The position numbers and the translations under genes are program-made. The notes under the pieces are model-generated. The model had not been told where the DNA came from. It ran no database searches and worked only from the letters and a program-made list of their open reading frames with translations. A stretch of DNA of 64,000 bases, taken from NCBI RefSeq assembly GCF_905200055.1, contig NZ_CAJKIS010000007.1:10479-74478 (forward strand), written 5' to 3'. This DNA comes from an uncultured Fusobacterium sp. Lineage in GTDB: Bacteria > Fusobacteriota > Fusobacteriia > Fusobacteriales > Fusobacteriaceae. This document shows, piece after piece, positions 26,747 to 35,104 of this stretch (positions are counted from its first letter, which is position 1; each line of letters begins with the position of its first letter).

Positions 26747-28471
26747 TTATTTCATAACATAAAATTCAAAAGTTGTTCCTTTATTTTCTTCAGATGTGAT
26801 TGAAATCTTTCCTCCACATTTTTCTACAAGGTTTTTCACTATTGCTAATCCCAATCCAGTACCACCTAAATTGCTAGTTCTAGCTTTATCAACTCTATAG
26901 AATCTATCAAATACCTTATACTGCTCTCCTAATGGAATTCCTATTCCATTATCACTTACTACAAAATTATATCTGTCATTTTCCTCTTCTATCTTAATTT
27001 TTACACAAGGATTTTTAGAGCTATTGTATATAATTCCATTTTCCACTAGATTTTTTAAGATCATTGTAACTTTTTCAAAATCTGTTCTTATATATTCATT
27101 TTCATCATTAACTTTAACCTCATACTGAATTTTTCCATTTTTTCTCTTTAAAACCATTTCTAAAGTTGTTTCTAAATTCTCTTTTATCTTATCTATTCCA
27201 ACTTGTGTCATATTTAAAATATTAGAATTTTCTATCTTAGATATATTTAAAAAGTCCAAAACAATATTTTCTAGTTTCTCAACATTTCCTTTAATAACAT
27301 TTAGGAATTTTATTCTCATTGTTTCTGGAGCATCTTCTAAGGCAATTAAATATCCTTTTATGTTTGTTAAAGGTGTTTTTAATTCGTGACTAACATTACT
27401 TATAAAGCTCTTTTGTACTTCAACAGCTTTTCTTGTACTTGTAATATCTTTTATTGTCACTAATATTTGCCCACTAAAATCAATATGTTTTAAAGTCACT
27501 ATAAAGTATCTTTTTAAAGCTTGAACATATACTTCCTCTTTAAAATTCTTTTTCTCAACAATGCCTTTTTTCATCACATCAATCAATTCAATATATCTTA
27601 TACACTCCATATACTTCTCTCTTGAATGATCAATAAGGTAACTTAAAACACTATTTTTTACTATAAATTTTCCATCATTATTCATCAATCCAATAAAAAT
27701 ATCAACCGATGATATAACTAAAGATAAGGTTTTTCTTTCACTTTGTAATCTTTCAATATTTTCTAAATTTTTACTTTGCCACTCTTTTAAAATGTTCCAA
27801 AATTCAAAGAACCATTTCTCCTCTTTAAGATAATTTATGTTTTCCTTTTCTCCACTTTCTAAAAATCTCTTCATCTTTGTTATTTTATTATAGAAATCTC
27901 TTTTTATATAATTTTTATAAAAGAAATGAATAGCAAAGTTTAGAGCAATAAAAAATAGTACTTGAATAAATAAAAACTCTTTAATCTGTCTAAGTTCCTT
28001 TGTATAATCACTAGATGTTCTGATTATATATTCCTCTCCAAACTTATTTTCAAATCCTGTGGCATAGTAAGCAAAAACATATCCCATTGTTTTACTCTTT
28101 CTTATATCAAAACCCTCTTGTCCTTTTAAAGCCTCTTGAACTTCTTTTCTTTCCAAATGGTTGTCCATATGTTCTTCCCTTGAAACGTTCTTAGAGTCAT
28201 ATTCCACTTTTCCTGTTTTATCAATAAGAGTAAATCTTAGGTCACTATCTGCAAAAATCTGACTATATTTATCGTGTGAATTATCTTCAGCTAATCTTTT
28301 TACTAAAATAATATCCTGTTTTAATGTTTGTTTAGCTCTTTGTTGATATAGATTTGAAAGAATAGTAGAGTTTAATCCTACAAATATCCCTTCTATAATC
28401 AATATCATTATAAGAGTTATTATCTCTTTTCTTCTAATTTGTAGCCAACTCCTTTCACTGTCTTTATGCAC
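26747..28471 (-). CDS. phoR: PhoR-like sensor histidine kinase
   Basis: The protein is up to 574 residues. It has a membrane helix (about 17-38), an extracytoplasmic sensor part, a second helix (about 165-185) and a PAS-like region (about 245-345). A HisKA domain follows with FISNVSHELKTPLTNIKGY (His362), then an ATPase domain with DNGIGIP and GGTGLGLAIVKNLV. It pairs with the response regulator upstream, overlapping it by 52 nt from a GTG start. A better ribosome site (AAAGGAG) lies inside the overlap and would suit a start about 11 codons later, but no usual start codon is there. The adjacent pst genes make phosphate sensing the likely role. Confidence 0.85.
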   Translation of the reverse strand: MHKDSERSWLQIRRKEIITLIMILIIEGIFVGLNSTILSNLYQQRAKQTLKQDIILVKRLAEDNSHDKYSQIFADSDLRFTLIDKTGKVEYDSKNVSREEHMDNHLERKEVQEALKGQEGFDIRKSKTMGYVFAYYATGFENKFGEEYIIRTSSDYTKELRQIKEFLFIQVLFFIALNFAIHFFYKNYIKRDFYNKITKMKRFLESGEKENINYLKEEKWFFEFWNILKEWQSKNLENIERLQSERKTLSLVISSVDIFIGLMNNDGKFIVKNSVLSYLIDHSREKYMECIRYIELIDVMKKGIVEKKNFKEEVYVQALKRYFIVTLKHIDFSGQILVTIKDITSTRKAVEVQKSFISNVSHELKTPLTNIKGYLIALEDAPETMRIKFLNVIKGNVEKLENIVLDFLNISKIENSNILNMTQVGIDKIKENLETTLEMVLKRKNGKIQYEVKVNDENEYIRTDFEKVTMILKNLVENGIIYNSSKNPCVKIKIEEENDRYNFVVSDNGIGIPLGEQYKVFDRFYRVDKARTSNLGGTGLGLAIVKNLVEKCGGKISITSEENKGTTFEFYVMK

Positions 28472-29100
28472 TCAGCTAATTCTGGTATCTTATCTCTAAG
28501 TTTAGAAATATATACATCTACAGTTCTATCCCCTGTATAGTAATTACTATTCCAAACTCTATCTAAAATCTTATCCCTTGTTATTACTAAGTCTTTATTT
28601 TGAACTAATAGCAATAATAGATCATACTCTTTTTTAGAAAATTCTACTTCTTCTCCATTGAAAGTTACTGTATGTCTACTTTCATCTATCTCTATATTTT
28701 TAAATTTATATTTTTCAACTTTTACTTCTCTATTTTTATTTTTTAAGAATTTCTTAATTCTTAAAACTAACTCTCTAGGGTCAAAAGGTTTTTTCATATA
28801 ATCATCTGCACCTATTTCAAGCCCTTCTAACACATCTTCTATCTCTGTTTTAGCAGTAAGCATTATTATTATTGGTTCTCCATATTCAGAAGATATATCT
28901 TTTACTATTTTAGCAAAATTTTTCCCATCTAAATTTGGTAACATTAGATCTAAAACTACTAAATCATGTTTTTTCTCTCTTAACAGTTTTAATCCTTCTA
29001 AACCATCAGAGGCTCTATCTACTTCATAGCCCTCTTTTGTTAAAAAATAAGAAATCAATTCTTGTATCTCTTTGTCATCTTCTACTATTAAAATTTTCAT
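28420..29100 (-). CDS. phoB: PhoB/PhoP-like response regulator
   Basis: The 226-residue protein has a receiver domain (about 1-118) with acidic pocket residues near the start (VEDDKE), the phosphoacceptor region DLVVLDLMLPNLDG and the conserved KKPFDPREL. An OmpR-type winged helix follows (about 130-225) with GDRTVDVYISKLRDK and VKGVGYKLEE. It is transcribed with phoR and sits between phoR and pstS. It is the natural candidate to bind the direct-repeat boxes in the pstS-pstC spacer and before nptA. Confidence 0.88.
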   Translation of the reverse strand: MKILIVEDDKEIQELISYFLTKEGYEVDRASDGLEGLKLLREKKHDLVVLDLMLPNLDGKNFAKIVKDISSEYGEPIIIMLTAKTEIEDVLEGLEIGADDYMKKPFDPRELVLRIKKFLKNKNREVKVEKYKFKNIEIDESRHTVTFNGEEVEFSKKEYDLLLLLVQNKDLVITRDKILDRVWNSNYYTGDRTVDVYISKLRDKIPELAECIKTVKGVGYKLEEKR

Positions 29101-29137
29101 ATTTTCTCTCCTAAAAAAATATTTTTCTATATTTTAT

Positions 29138-29143
29138 ATTATA
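29138..29143 (-). promoter_or_regulatory. -10 element of phoB-phoR
   Basis: A perfect TATAAT lies on the minus strand just after the pstS terminator. No good -35 element is seen at 16-18 bp, so phoBR may need an activator or be weakly expressed. Confidence 0.5.
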
Positions 29144-29151
29144 CCATAAAA

Positions 29152-29186
29152 TAAAAATGCCCACTTAAAATTCTTCTTAAGTGGGC
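29152..29186 (-). terminator. pstS terminator
   Basis: A 10-bp perfect stem GCCCACTTAA/TTAAGTGGGC (29159-29168 with 29177-29186) is followed on the minus strand by ATTTTTATTTT. Confidence 0.88.
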
Positions 29187-29212
29187 TAAAATTTTTAGTT
29201 CCTTATTTTAAT

Positions 29213-30058
29213 TTATTTTACTGGAACAAATCCTTCATTTTTCATTATTTCTTGTCCTTCAGAAGAAACTGCATAATCTACTATTCCCTTAACTTCTCCT
29301 TCTCTTGCAGCATCTGCATACCAGAATACTTCTCTAGCTATTGGATAAGTTTTGTTAAGTACATTTTCTGGTGTTGCAGCTACTCCATCTACTGTTATTG
29401 CTTCTACACTGTTATCCATATATCCCATTCCAATATATCCAATTGCATATTTATTAGATTTAATCTCTTGTTTTATAGCTTCATTTGAAGGCATATATAG
29501 TGTTTTTGCACCATATTCTTGAGTTCCTTTAGAGTTTCCTTCTCTAATGATATGTTCTTTAAAGAATTCATGAGTTCCTGAAGATGAATCTCTTGATAGA
29601 ACTACTATTTCAGCATCTTCTCCACCTAGTTCTTTCCAGTTTGTAATTTCTCCTCTAAATACTTTTCCTAGAGTTTTATCATCTATATCTTTTACTGCAT
29701 TTGTTTTATTAGCTATTATTGTAATTCCATCATATCCAACTACTATTTCATCTACATTCATACCTTTTGCTTTAGCTTGATCTAACTCTTTTGATTTAAT
29801 ATTTCTTGAAGCCATAGCTATATCAGTTGTTCCATTTATTAAAGCTGATATTCCTACTCCTGATCCTCCACCAGTTACTGCTATTCTTGCTCCTTTATGT
29901 CCACTCATATATTTTTCTGCTATTGCTTGAGAAGCATTTAGGATTGTATCTGATCCTTTTATTTGTACAACTTTTGATCTTGCTTCTGATACTTGTCCTA
30001 ACCCTAGTCCCCCAGCTAATATTAAAGCCATTATCATTCCATTTCTAAAAAATTTCAT
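29213..30058 (-). CDS. pstS: phosphate ABC transporter substrate-binding protein
   Basis: The 281-residue protein has a signal peptide ending near residue 26 without a lipobox, so it should be periplasmic. Phosphate-binding loops are visible as IKGSDTI, TGGGSGVGI, SRDSSSGTHEFF and the late IGYIGMGYM. It captures phosphate for PstCA. It stands alone on the minus strand, divergent from pstC-pstA-pstB-phoU, and has its own terminator. Its promoter carries four Pho boxes. Confidence 0.95.
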   Translation of the reverse strand: MKFFRNGMIMALILAGGLGLGQVSEARSKVVQIKGSDTILNASQAIAEKYMSGHKGARIAVTGGGSGVGISALINGTTDIAMASRNIKSKELDQAKAKGMNVDEIVVGYDGITIIANKTNAVKDIDDKTLGKVFRGEITNWKELGGEDAEIVVLSRDSSSGTHEFFKEHIIREGNSKGTQEYGAKTLYMPSNEAIKQEIKSNKYAIGYIGMGYMDNSVEAITVDGVAATPENVLNKTYPIAREVFWYADAAREGEVKGIVDYAVSSEGQEIMKNEGFVPVK

Positions 30059-30100
30059 TATTATTCCTCCCTGAAAATTTTATTTTTTCTTTACAACCTA

Positions 30101-30154
30101 ACTATATTCTTTACTTGTTAAACAAGTATTAATTTATTGTAAAACTCCTGTAAA
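30101..30154 (-). promoter_or_regulatory. Pho-box array and promoter of pstS
   Basis: On the minus strand four hexamers lie at exact 11-bp spacing: TTTACA (30149-30154), TTTACA (30138-30143), TTAATA (30127-30132) and TTAACA (30116-30121). Nine nucleotides later comes TATAGT (30101-30106) as a -10. This matches the PhoP/PhoB direct-repeat rule of TT(A/T/C)ACA with about 5-nt gaps, placed over the -35 region. Confidence 0.85.
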
Positions 30155-30160
30155 AAACTT

Positions 30161-30214
30161 TTAACACAATTTTTACATTCAATTAATATATCATTAACAA
30201 GACTACATTAAAAT
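30161..30214 (+). promoter_or_regulatory. Pho-box array and promoter of pstCAB-phoU
   Basis: Four hexamers at exact 11-bp spacing lie on the plus strand: TTAACA (30161), TTTACA (30172), TTAATA (30183) and TTAACA (30194). Nine nucleotides later comes TAAAAT (30209-30214) as a -10. A further TTAACA at 30214 is off-register by two. The array mirrors the pstS array on the other strand. Confidence 0.85.
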
Positions 30215-30266
30215 TAACATGATTTAATTAATTGAATAAATTTTTTATATATATCTAGGAGGTAAA

Positions 30267-31142
30267 ATGTTTTCTATTAGGAGATTTAAAGATTCAAGTA
30301 TGAAACATGTTCTGTTTGGGGTAGGAGTTTCAAATATAATTATTATATTTCTAATCTTTCTATTTATATTTTCAAATGGAATGAAGTTTTTCGGTCACTA
30401 TTCTGCAAAGGATTTTTTCTTTGGTGCAAAATGGATATCACTATCTGAGTTTTATGGACTATTACCATTGTTAGTAGGTTCTTTCTGGGTTACTTTAGTA
30501 GCACTTATTATATCTATCCCAGTTGGAATTTTTACTGCTATTTACATAGCTGAATATGCTTCTCCAAAAATGAGAACTACATTCAAAATTATAATTGAAA
30601 CTATGTCAGCTATTCCATCAGTTGTTCTAGGATTCATTGGTCTTTATGCCCTATCTACTATTGTAAAAGATCTTTTCAATCTAAACAGTGGACTTACAGC
30701 TCTTACTGGAGGAATAATGCTAGCTTTCATGGCAATTCCAACTATTGTAAGTATAGCTGATGACTCACTTAATGCTCTTGATAAATCATATAAAGAAGCA
30801 TCTCTTGCTTTAGGAGCTAATAAAGTAGAAACTATATTTAATGTTCTTCTTCCTGCTGCTTTTCCAGGAATCTTTGCTGGAATAATGTTAGGATTTGGAA
30901 GAATTATAGGAGAAACTCTTACTGTATTAATGATAACTGGTAACTCTCCTATACTTGCTACATCACCTCTTTCTCCAGTAAGAACATTAACAGCAACAAT
31001 AGCTGCTGAAATGGGAGAGGTAGTTCAAGGAAGTACTCATTACTTTGCTCTTTTTACAATAGGTATAATTCTTTTCTTCATCAGTTTTATAACTAATAGT
31101 ATAGCTGATAGATTTATTCAAAAATCAAGAAAATTTAATTAA
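30267..31142 (+). CDS. pstC: phosphate ABC transporter permease PstC
   Basis: The 291-residue inner-membrane permease has six helices and the ABC-contact loop SLALGANKVETIFNVLLPAAFPGIFAG-type sequence, with the EAA motif region KEASLALGA. The tail IIGETLTVLMITG is typical of PstC. It opens the pstC-pstA-pstB-phoU operon, preceded by an AGGAGG site and the Pho-box promoter. It works with PstA as the channel through which phosphate from PstS is pumped by PstB. Confidence 0.95.
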   Translation: MFSIRRFKDSSMKHVLFGVGVSNIIIIFLIFLFIFSNGMKFFGHYSAKDFFFGAKWISLSEFYGLLPLLVGSFWVTLVALIISIPVGIFTAIYIAEYASPKMRTTFKIIIETMSAIPSVVLGFIGLYALSTIVKDLFNLNSGLTALTGGIMLAFMAIPTIVSIADDSLNALDKSYKEASLALGANKVETIFNVLLPAAFPGIFAGIMLGFGRIIGETLTVLMITGNSPILATSPLSPVRTLTATIAAEMGEVVQGSTHYFALFTIGIILFFISFITNSIADRFIQKSRKFN

Positions 31143-31158
31143 TCATAAGGAGTATAAA

Positions 31159-32004
31159 ATGATTTTAGTCAAGAAGAAAAAAGAAAAAGTAGTTGAAAAT
31201 TTAATTAAAATAATTGGTATTCTCTCTATTGTTCCAGTATTTATAATATTAGGTTATATAATTTTTAAAGGTGTCTCAGCTATTTCATGGGATTTCTTAA
31301 CTAAGATGCCTGAAGATGGAATGAGAGCTGGAGGAATCTTCCCAGCAATCGTTGGAACTATATGGCTTACTGTAGGAACTATTCTTATATCTGTTCCTTT
31401 TGGAGTTTTAACTGGAATCTACTTAGTTGAATATGCAAAAGACAACTGGCTAACTAGAATAATAAATCTAACAATTATTAACTTAGCTGGTATACCTAGT
31501 ATTATCTATGGACTTTTCGGTATGGCTCTATTTGTAATCTTTCTAGAATTTGATGTGTCTATTCTTTCTGGATCATTAACACTTGGAATTATGTGCCTTC
31601 CAGTAATAATAACATCTACTAGAGAATCACTTTTAGCTATACCTAATCATTTAAGAGAAGCATCTCTTGCTTTAGGAGCTACAAAATGGGAAACTATTAC
31701 AAAAGTAATTCTTCCTGCTGCTCTTCCTGGAATACTTACTGGAGTTATCCTTAGTATTTCAAGAGCTGCTGGAGAAACTGCTCCAATAATGTTTACTGCT
31801 GTAGCCTTTTACTTACCATTTTTACCAGAAACACCTTGGGATCAAGTAATGGCTCTACCTTATCACCTATATGTTATATCTACTCAAGTTCCTAATATGC
31901 CTCTTGAGTATATGACTGGTACTCTATTTGTTCTAGTTGTTATCACAATTAGCTTTAACCTTATTGGAGCTGCAATTAGACAAAAATTTAATAAAAATAA
32001 TTAA
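31159..32004 (+). CDS. pstA: phosphate ABC transporter permease PstA
   Basis: The 281-residue permease has six helices and the coupling-loop sequence REASLALGATKWETITKVILPAALPGI, seen here in parts as REASLALGA and VILPAALPGI. PstA-type features include GIYLVEYAKDN and AAGETAPIMFTA. It is 16 nt after pstC and 31 nt before pstB. Together with PstC it forms the phosphate translocation path. Confidence 0.95.
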   Translation: MILVKKKKEKVVENLIKIIGILSIVPVFIILGYIIFKGVSAISWDFLTKMPEDGMRAGGIFPAIVGTIWLTVGTILISVPFGVLTGIYLVEYAKDNWLTRIINLTIINLAGIPSIIYGLFGMALFVIFLEFDVSILSGSLTLGIMCLPVIITSTRESLLAIPNHLREASLALGATKWETITKVILPAALPGILTGVILSISRAAGETAPIMFTAVAFYLPFLPETPWDQVMALPYHLYVISTQVPNMPLEYMTGTLFVLVVITISFNLIGAAIRQKFNKNN

Positions 32005-32035
32005 TTTTTAATATATCTAGGAGGAAATAAAAATA

Positions 32036-32800
32036 ATGAATAATGATGATATTAGAATTCTTGTTAAAAACTTTAATTTCTACTATGGAAATTTCCAAGC
32101 ATTAAAAAATATCAATATGGAAATTAAAAGAAATAAAGTTACTGCTCTTATAGGACCTTCAGGTTGTGGAAAATCTACTTTCCTTAGATCTATCAACAGA
32201 ATGAACGATTTAATTTCTGGAAGTAGATATGAAGGTGAAATTATATTTGATGGAAAAAATATATTTGATAAAGATTGTGATATAGTTGATTTAAGAAAAA
32301 ATATTGGAATGGTTTTCCAAAAACCAAATCCATTCCCAAAAACTATCTATGAAAATTTAGTTTATGCTCCTAAATTACATGGGGAAAAAGACAAAGATAA
32401 GCTTGATGAAATTGTTGAAAGCTCTTTAAAATCAGTTGCTCTTTGGGATGAAGTAAAGGATAAACTACATAAATCTTCTCTAGGACTTTCAGGAGGACAA
32501 CAACAAAGATTATGTATAGCAAGAGCTATATCTGTAGATCCTCAAATTCTATTAATGGATGAACCTACATCAGCTCTTGACCCAATATCTACTGCAAAAA
32601 TTGAAGAATTAATTAGACAATTAGAAAAAAAATATAGCATTATCATAGTTACACACAATATGCAACAAGCTTCAAGAATATCTGAATATACTGGATTTTT
32701 CTATCAAGGTGTCTTAGAAGAATTTGACAAAACTGAGCTTATATTTACAACTCCTCATAAGAAGAAAACCGAAGATTATATTACTGGAAAATTTGGATAG
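32036..32800 (+). CDS. pstB: phosphate ABC transporter ATP-binding protein
   Basis: The 254-residue ATPase has Walker [10 protein letters not shown], the Q-loop [10 protein letters not shown] that marks PstB, the signature LSGGQQQR and Walker [14 protein letters not shown]. The switch histidine is in VTHNMQQA. It powers phosphate uptake through PstC-PstA. It lies between pstA and phoU with short gaps. Confidence 0.97.
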   Translation: MNNDDIRILVKNFNFYYGNFQALKNINMEIKRNKVTALIGPSGCGKSTFLRSINRMNDLISGSRYEGEIIFDGKNIFDKDCDIVDLRKNIGMVFQKPNPFPKTIYENLVYAPKLHGEKDKDKLDEIVESSLKSVALWDEVKDKLHKSSLGLSGGQQQRLCIARAISVDPQILLMDEPTSALDPISTAKIEELIRQLEKKYSIIIVTHNMQQASRISEYTGFFYQGVLEEFDKTELIFTTPHKKKTEDYITGKFG

Positions 32801-32846
32801 AAAGAATTTTAAATATAAAGCTTATAAGAATAATTAGGAGGGTAAA

Positions 32847-33539
32847 ATGAAAAACTTGCAAGAAAGTCTTGAAGGACTTAATCAACATTATTTAGAACTT
32901 TTAAAAAATCTTAATAGAGTTTTAGATGTAAATATTGAAATGTTACACAATCAAAAATTTGAGCCTGTTTTATATGGTGAATGTGTAGTTGTAGAAGATA
33001 TTATAAATGCTTTTGAAGTTAAATTAAAAGAGGATTCTATTGTATCTATTGCTAGATTCCAACCAGCAGCAGGAAACTTAAGATTATTGATTATGTTAAT
33101 CAATAGTGCTAGACTTTTAGAGAGAATGGGTGACCTTTTAAAAGCTAACTTAGTTATTATTAGAGAAATAGAAAAAAAAGCTCCTCAAGTTTCTCAATAT
33201 CTAAATGAGTTACTTTATCCAATGGCATCTAAGATAAGAACAATCTATGAAAGCTATATTTCAGCATTCATTAACAGTGATGAAAAAGCTCTTTATGCTC
33301 TTTTAACTGAAGATGATGAGATTGATGAATTATCAGAAAAAAATTTAAAAGCCCTTATGAATATTATGAAAGCTTCTCCAGAAAATGTAGAAGGTGGAAC
33401 TTATCTTGTTCTTCTAAATAAAAAATATGAGAGATTCTCTGACCATGTTATGCATTTAGTTGTGGATCTAGTATATATTTTAAAAGGAGAAAATCTTAGA
33501 AAATTAGAGCTTTTAGAAGAAAAGAAATTAAAAAAATAA
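32847..33539 (+). CDS. phoU: phosphate signalling protein PhoU
   Basis: The 230-residue all-helical protein has the two three-helix repeats of PhoU; DKFEARF-like metal sites are only partly kept. LLERMGDLLKANLVII and YERFSDHVMHLVVDLVYI match the repeated E/D-x-x-x-D pattern. PhoU ties Pst transport state to PhoR and dampens the Pho response. It closes the pst operon, 46 nt after pstB. No terminator follows directly. Confidence 0.9.
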   Translation: MKNLQESLEGLNQHYLELLKNLNRVLDVNIEMLHNQKFEPVLYGECVVVEDIINAFEVKLKEDSIVSIARFQPAAGNLRLLIMLINSARLLERMGDLLKANLVIIREIEKKAPQVSQYLNELLYPMASKIRTIYESYISAFINSDEKALYALLTEDDEIDELSEKNLKALMNIMKASPENVEGGTYLVLLNKKYERFSDHVMHLVVDLVYILKGENLRKLELLEEKKLKK

Positions 33540-33548
33540 ATTTTCTTA

Positions 33549-33577
33549 TTGACAATTTATTTTACTTGTGATATACC
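33549..33577 (+). promoter_or_regulatory. promoter of the leader ORF unit
   Basis: A perfect TTGACA (33549-33554), 17-bp spacer and TATACC (33572-33577, four of six matches) lie in the phoU-M20 spacer. Confidence 0.6.
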
Positions 33578-33615
33578 TAAAACAACAAAAGATTTTAAGT
33601 AAAAGGAGGTTCAAA

Positions 33616-33693
33616 ATGTTTTTTAGCAAGTTAAGGATAAGGAAAAATGAAAATACTATAAAAAATAAATACCTTATCTTTTTAGTGTGCTAG
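33616..33693 (+). CDS. 25-codon leader ORF
   Basis: The frame starts at ATG 33616 with a strong AAAGGAGG site 5 nt upstream and encodes MFFSKLRIRKNENTIKNKYL plus five hydrophobic residues ending in Cys. It is preceded by a TTGACA promoter and followed, about 110 nt later, by a strong terminator that lies 30 nt before the M20 peptidase gene. The peptide is basic with a hydrophobic end and is not rich in one amino acid, so classical attenuation is not obvious. GATAAGG and CCTTATC inside the frame can pair. It could be a regulatory leader, a small membrane peptide or part of a small RNA. No homologue is recognised. Confidence 0.5.
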   Translation: MFFSKLRIRKNENTIKNKYLIFLVC

Positions 33694-33803
33694 AGGACAT
33701 TGTGTACTCTCAACTTTTATTTATAATTTTATATTAATATTTTTGTGCCGATTCTATTGAATTTTAAGGTACAATTTTATTGCATATATTTTTTAAAAAT
33801 AAT

Positions 33804-33838
33804 GTCAGTATAGCATTCTTGTTATACTGACTTTTTTA
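33804..33838 (+). terminator. terminator of the leader ORF unit
   Basis: A perfect 9-bp stem GTCAGTATA/TATACTGAC (33804-33812 with 33823-33831) followed by TTTTTTATTTT. It stands 30 nt before the M20 peptidase start and could act as an attenuator. Confidence 0.88.
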
Positions 33839-33868
33839 TTTTAATAATTATTACATGGAGGGAAGAAT

Positions 33869-35050
33869 ATGAATAATTTAACAGAAAAACTTTCAACACT
33901 TTTTGAAGCTCACAAAGAGGAATTTAAAGAACTTAATGAGTATCTTTATAACAACCCAGAATTAGGTTTAAAAGAAGTTAAAGCTTGTGCTGCTCACACT
34001 GCAATCTTAAAAAAATATGGTTTTGAAGTTGAAACTGGTTTTGCTGGATTACCAACTGCTTTTATCGGAAAATTTACTTTAGGTAAAGAAACTCCTAAAA
34101 TTGCAATACTTGCTGAATATGATGCTCTTCCAGGTGTTGGACATGGATGTGGACATAATATTTTTGGTGTAACAAGTGTAGCTGCTGGTATCATGGTAAA
34201 AAATATTATGGAAAGTGAAAATATTCAAGGACAAATCCTAGTTATTGGAACTCCTGCTGAAGAAACAAATGGGGCTAAAGTTGATATGGCTAATCAAGGT
34301 ATCTTTGATAATATTGATGTGGCAATGGCTGTACATCCATGTGGTGAAGCTCATTTTAGAAGTGGAAGTTCTCAAGCAATGGAAGCTATTCAATTTACTT
34401 TTAAAGGGAAAACAGCTCATGCTGCTGGGGCTCCTCATGAAGGAATAAACGCTCTTGATGGTGTTCTAATGTTATTTAACTCAGTAAATGCTTTAAGACA
34501 ACAAACTATAGAAACTGCTAGAATACATGGAATTATAACTAATGGTGGAAAGGCAGCTAATATTATCCCTGATCTTGCCGTAGCAAACTTCTATGTAAGA
34601 GCTAAAACTCTTGACTACTTAAAAGGATTAGTTGAAAGAGTTAAAAATTGTGCTAAAGGAGCTGCCCTTGCTACTGGAACTACATTAGAGATGATGAACT
34701 ATGAAACAAGTTTTGCTGACCTTGTAACAAATAAAAAGCTTTCTGAAACTTATGAAAAAAATCTTCGTTCTTTAGGAGTAACTGATATAAGATCTAAAGA
34801 GAGTGGAGGTTCTACAGATATGGGAGATGTAAGCCATTGTTGTCCTACTATTCATCCTAACTTCCCATTGACAACTAAACATCTTACTGGGCACAGTGTA
34901 GAGTTTGCTTGCGCTTCTATTGCTCCTGAAGCTTATAAAGGAATGAAAGAAGCCTCTATATCTATGGTACTTACTGCATTAGATATATTTAAAGATCCTG
35001 AACTTTTAAAAGAGATCAAAGAAGAATTTAATACTACATTTAAAAAATAG
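33869..35050 (+). CDS. M20 family amidohydrolase, AbgB-like
   Basis: The 393-residue cytosolic enzyme belongs to the M20D peptidase/amidohydrolase group. Metal-site segments are EYDALPGVGHGCGHN, GTPAEETNGAKVDM and MAVHPCGEAH; a dimerisation domain occupies about 185-300. The closest remembered relatives are AbgB-type p-aminobenzoyl-glutamate hydrolases and other N-acyl-amino-acid amidohydrolases. Exact substrate is unknown. It is followed 54 nt later by an amino-acid-type periplasmic binding protein, which suggests the substrate is an imported amino acid conjugate or peptide. Confidence 0.85.
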   Translation: MNNLTEKLSTLFEAHKEEFKELNEYLYNNPELGLKEVKACAAHTAILKKYGFEVETGFAGLPTAFIGKFTLGKETPKIAILAEYDALPGVGHGCGHNIFGVTSVAAGIMVKNIMESENIQGQILVIGTPAEETNGAKVDMANQGIFDNIDVAMAVHPCGEAHFRSGSSQAMEAIQFTFKGKTAHAAGAPHEGINALDGVLMLFNSVNALRQQTIETARIHGIITNGGKAANIIPDLAVANFYVRAKTLDYLKGLVERVKNCAKGAALATGTTLEMMNYETSFADLVTNKKLSETYEKNLRSLGVTDIRSKESGGSTDMGDVSHCCPTIHPNFPLTTKHLTGHSVEFACASIAPEAYKGMKEASISMVLTALDIFKDPELLKEIKEEFNTTFKK

Positions 35051-35104
35051 ACTAATAAAATACTTTTAACAAATAATTAAATAAAATACTTGGAGGAATA
35101 TAAA

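Noticed and set aside
29101..29158. Pho boxes before phoB.
   Set aside because: No TT(A/T/C)ACA repeats in register are present; only a lone -10 was seen, so autoregulation by the same boxes is not supported.
33541..33868. A T-box, lysine or other known amino-acid riboswitch before the M20 gene.
   Set aside because: I looked for the T-box TGG-bulge sequence and for lysine riboswitch cores and found none; only the small ORF and a plain terminator are supported.
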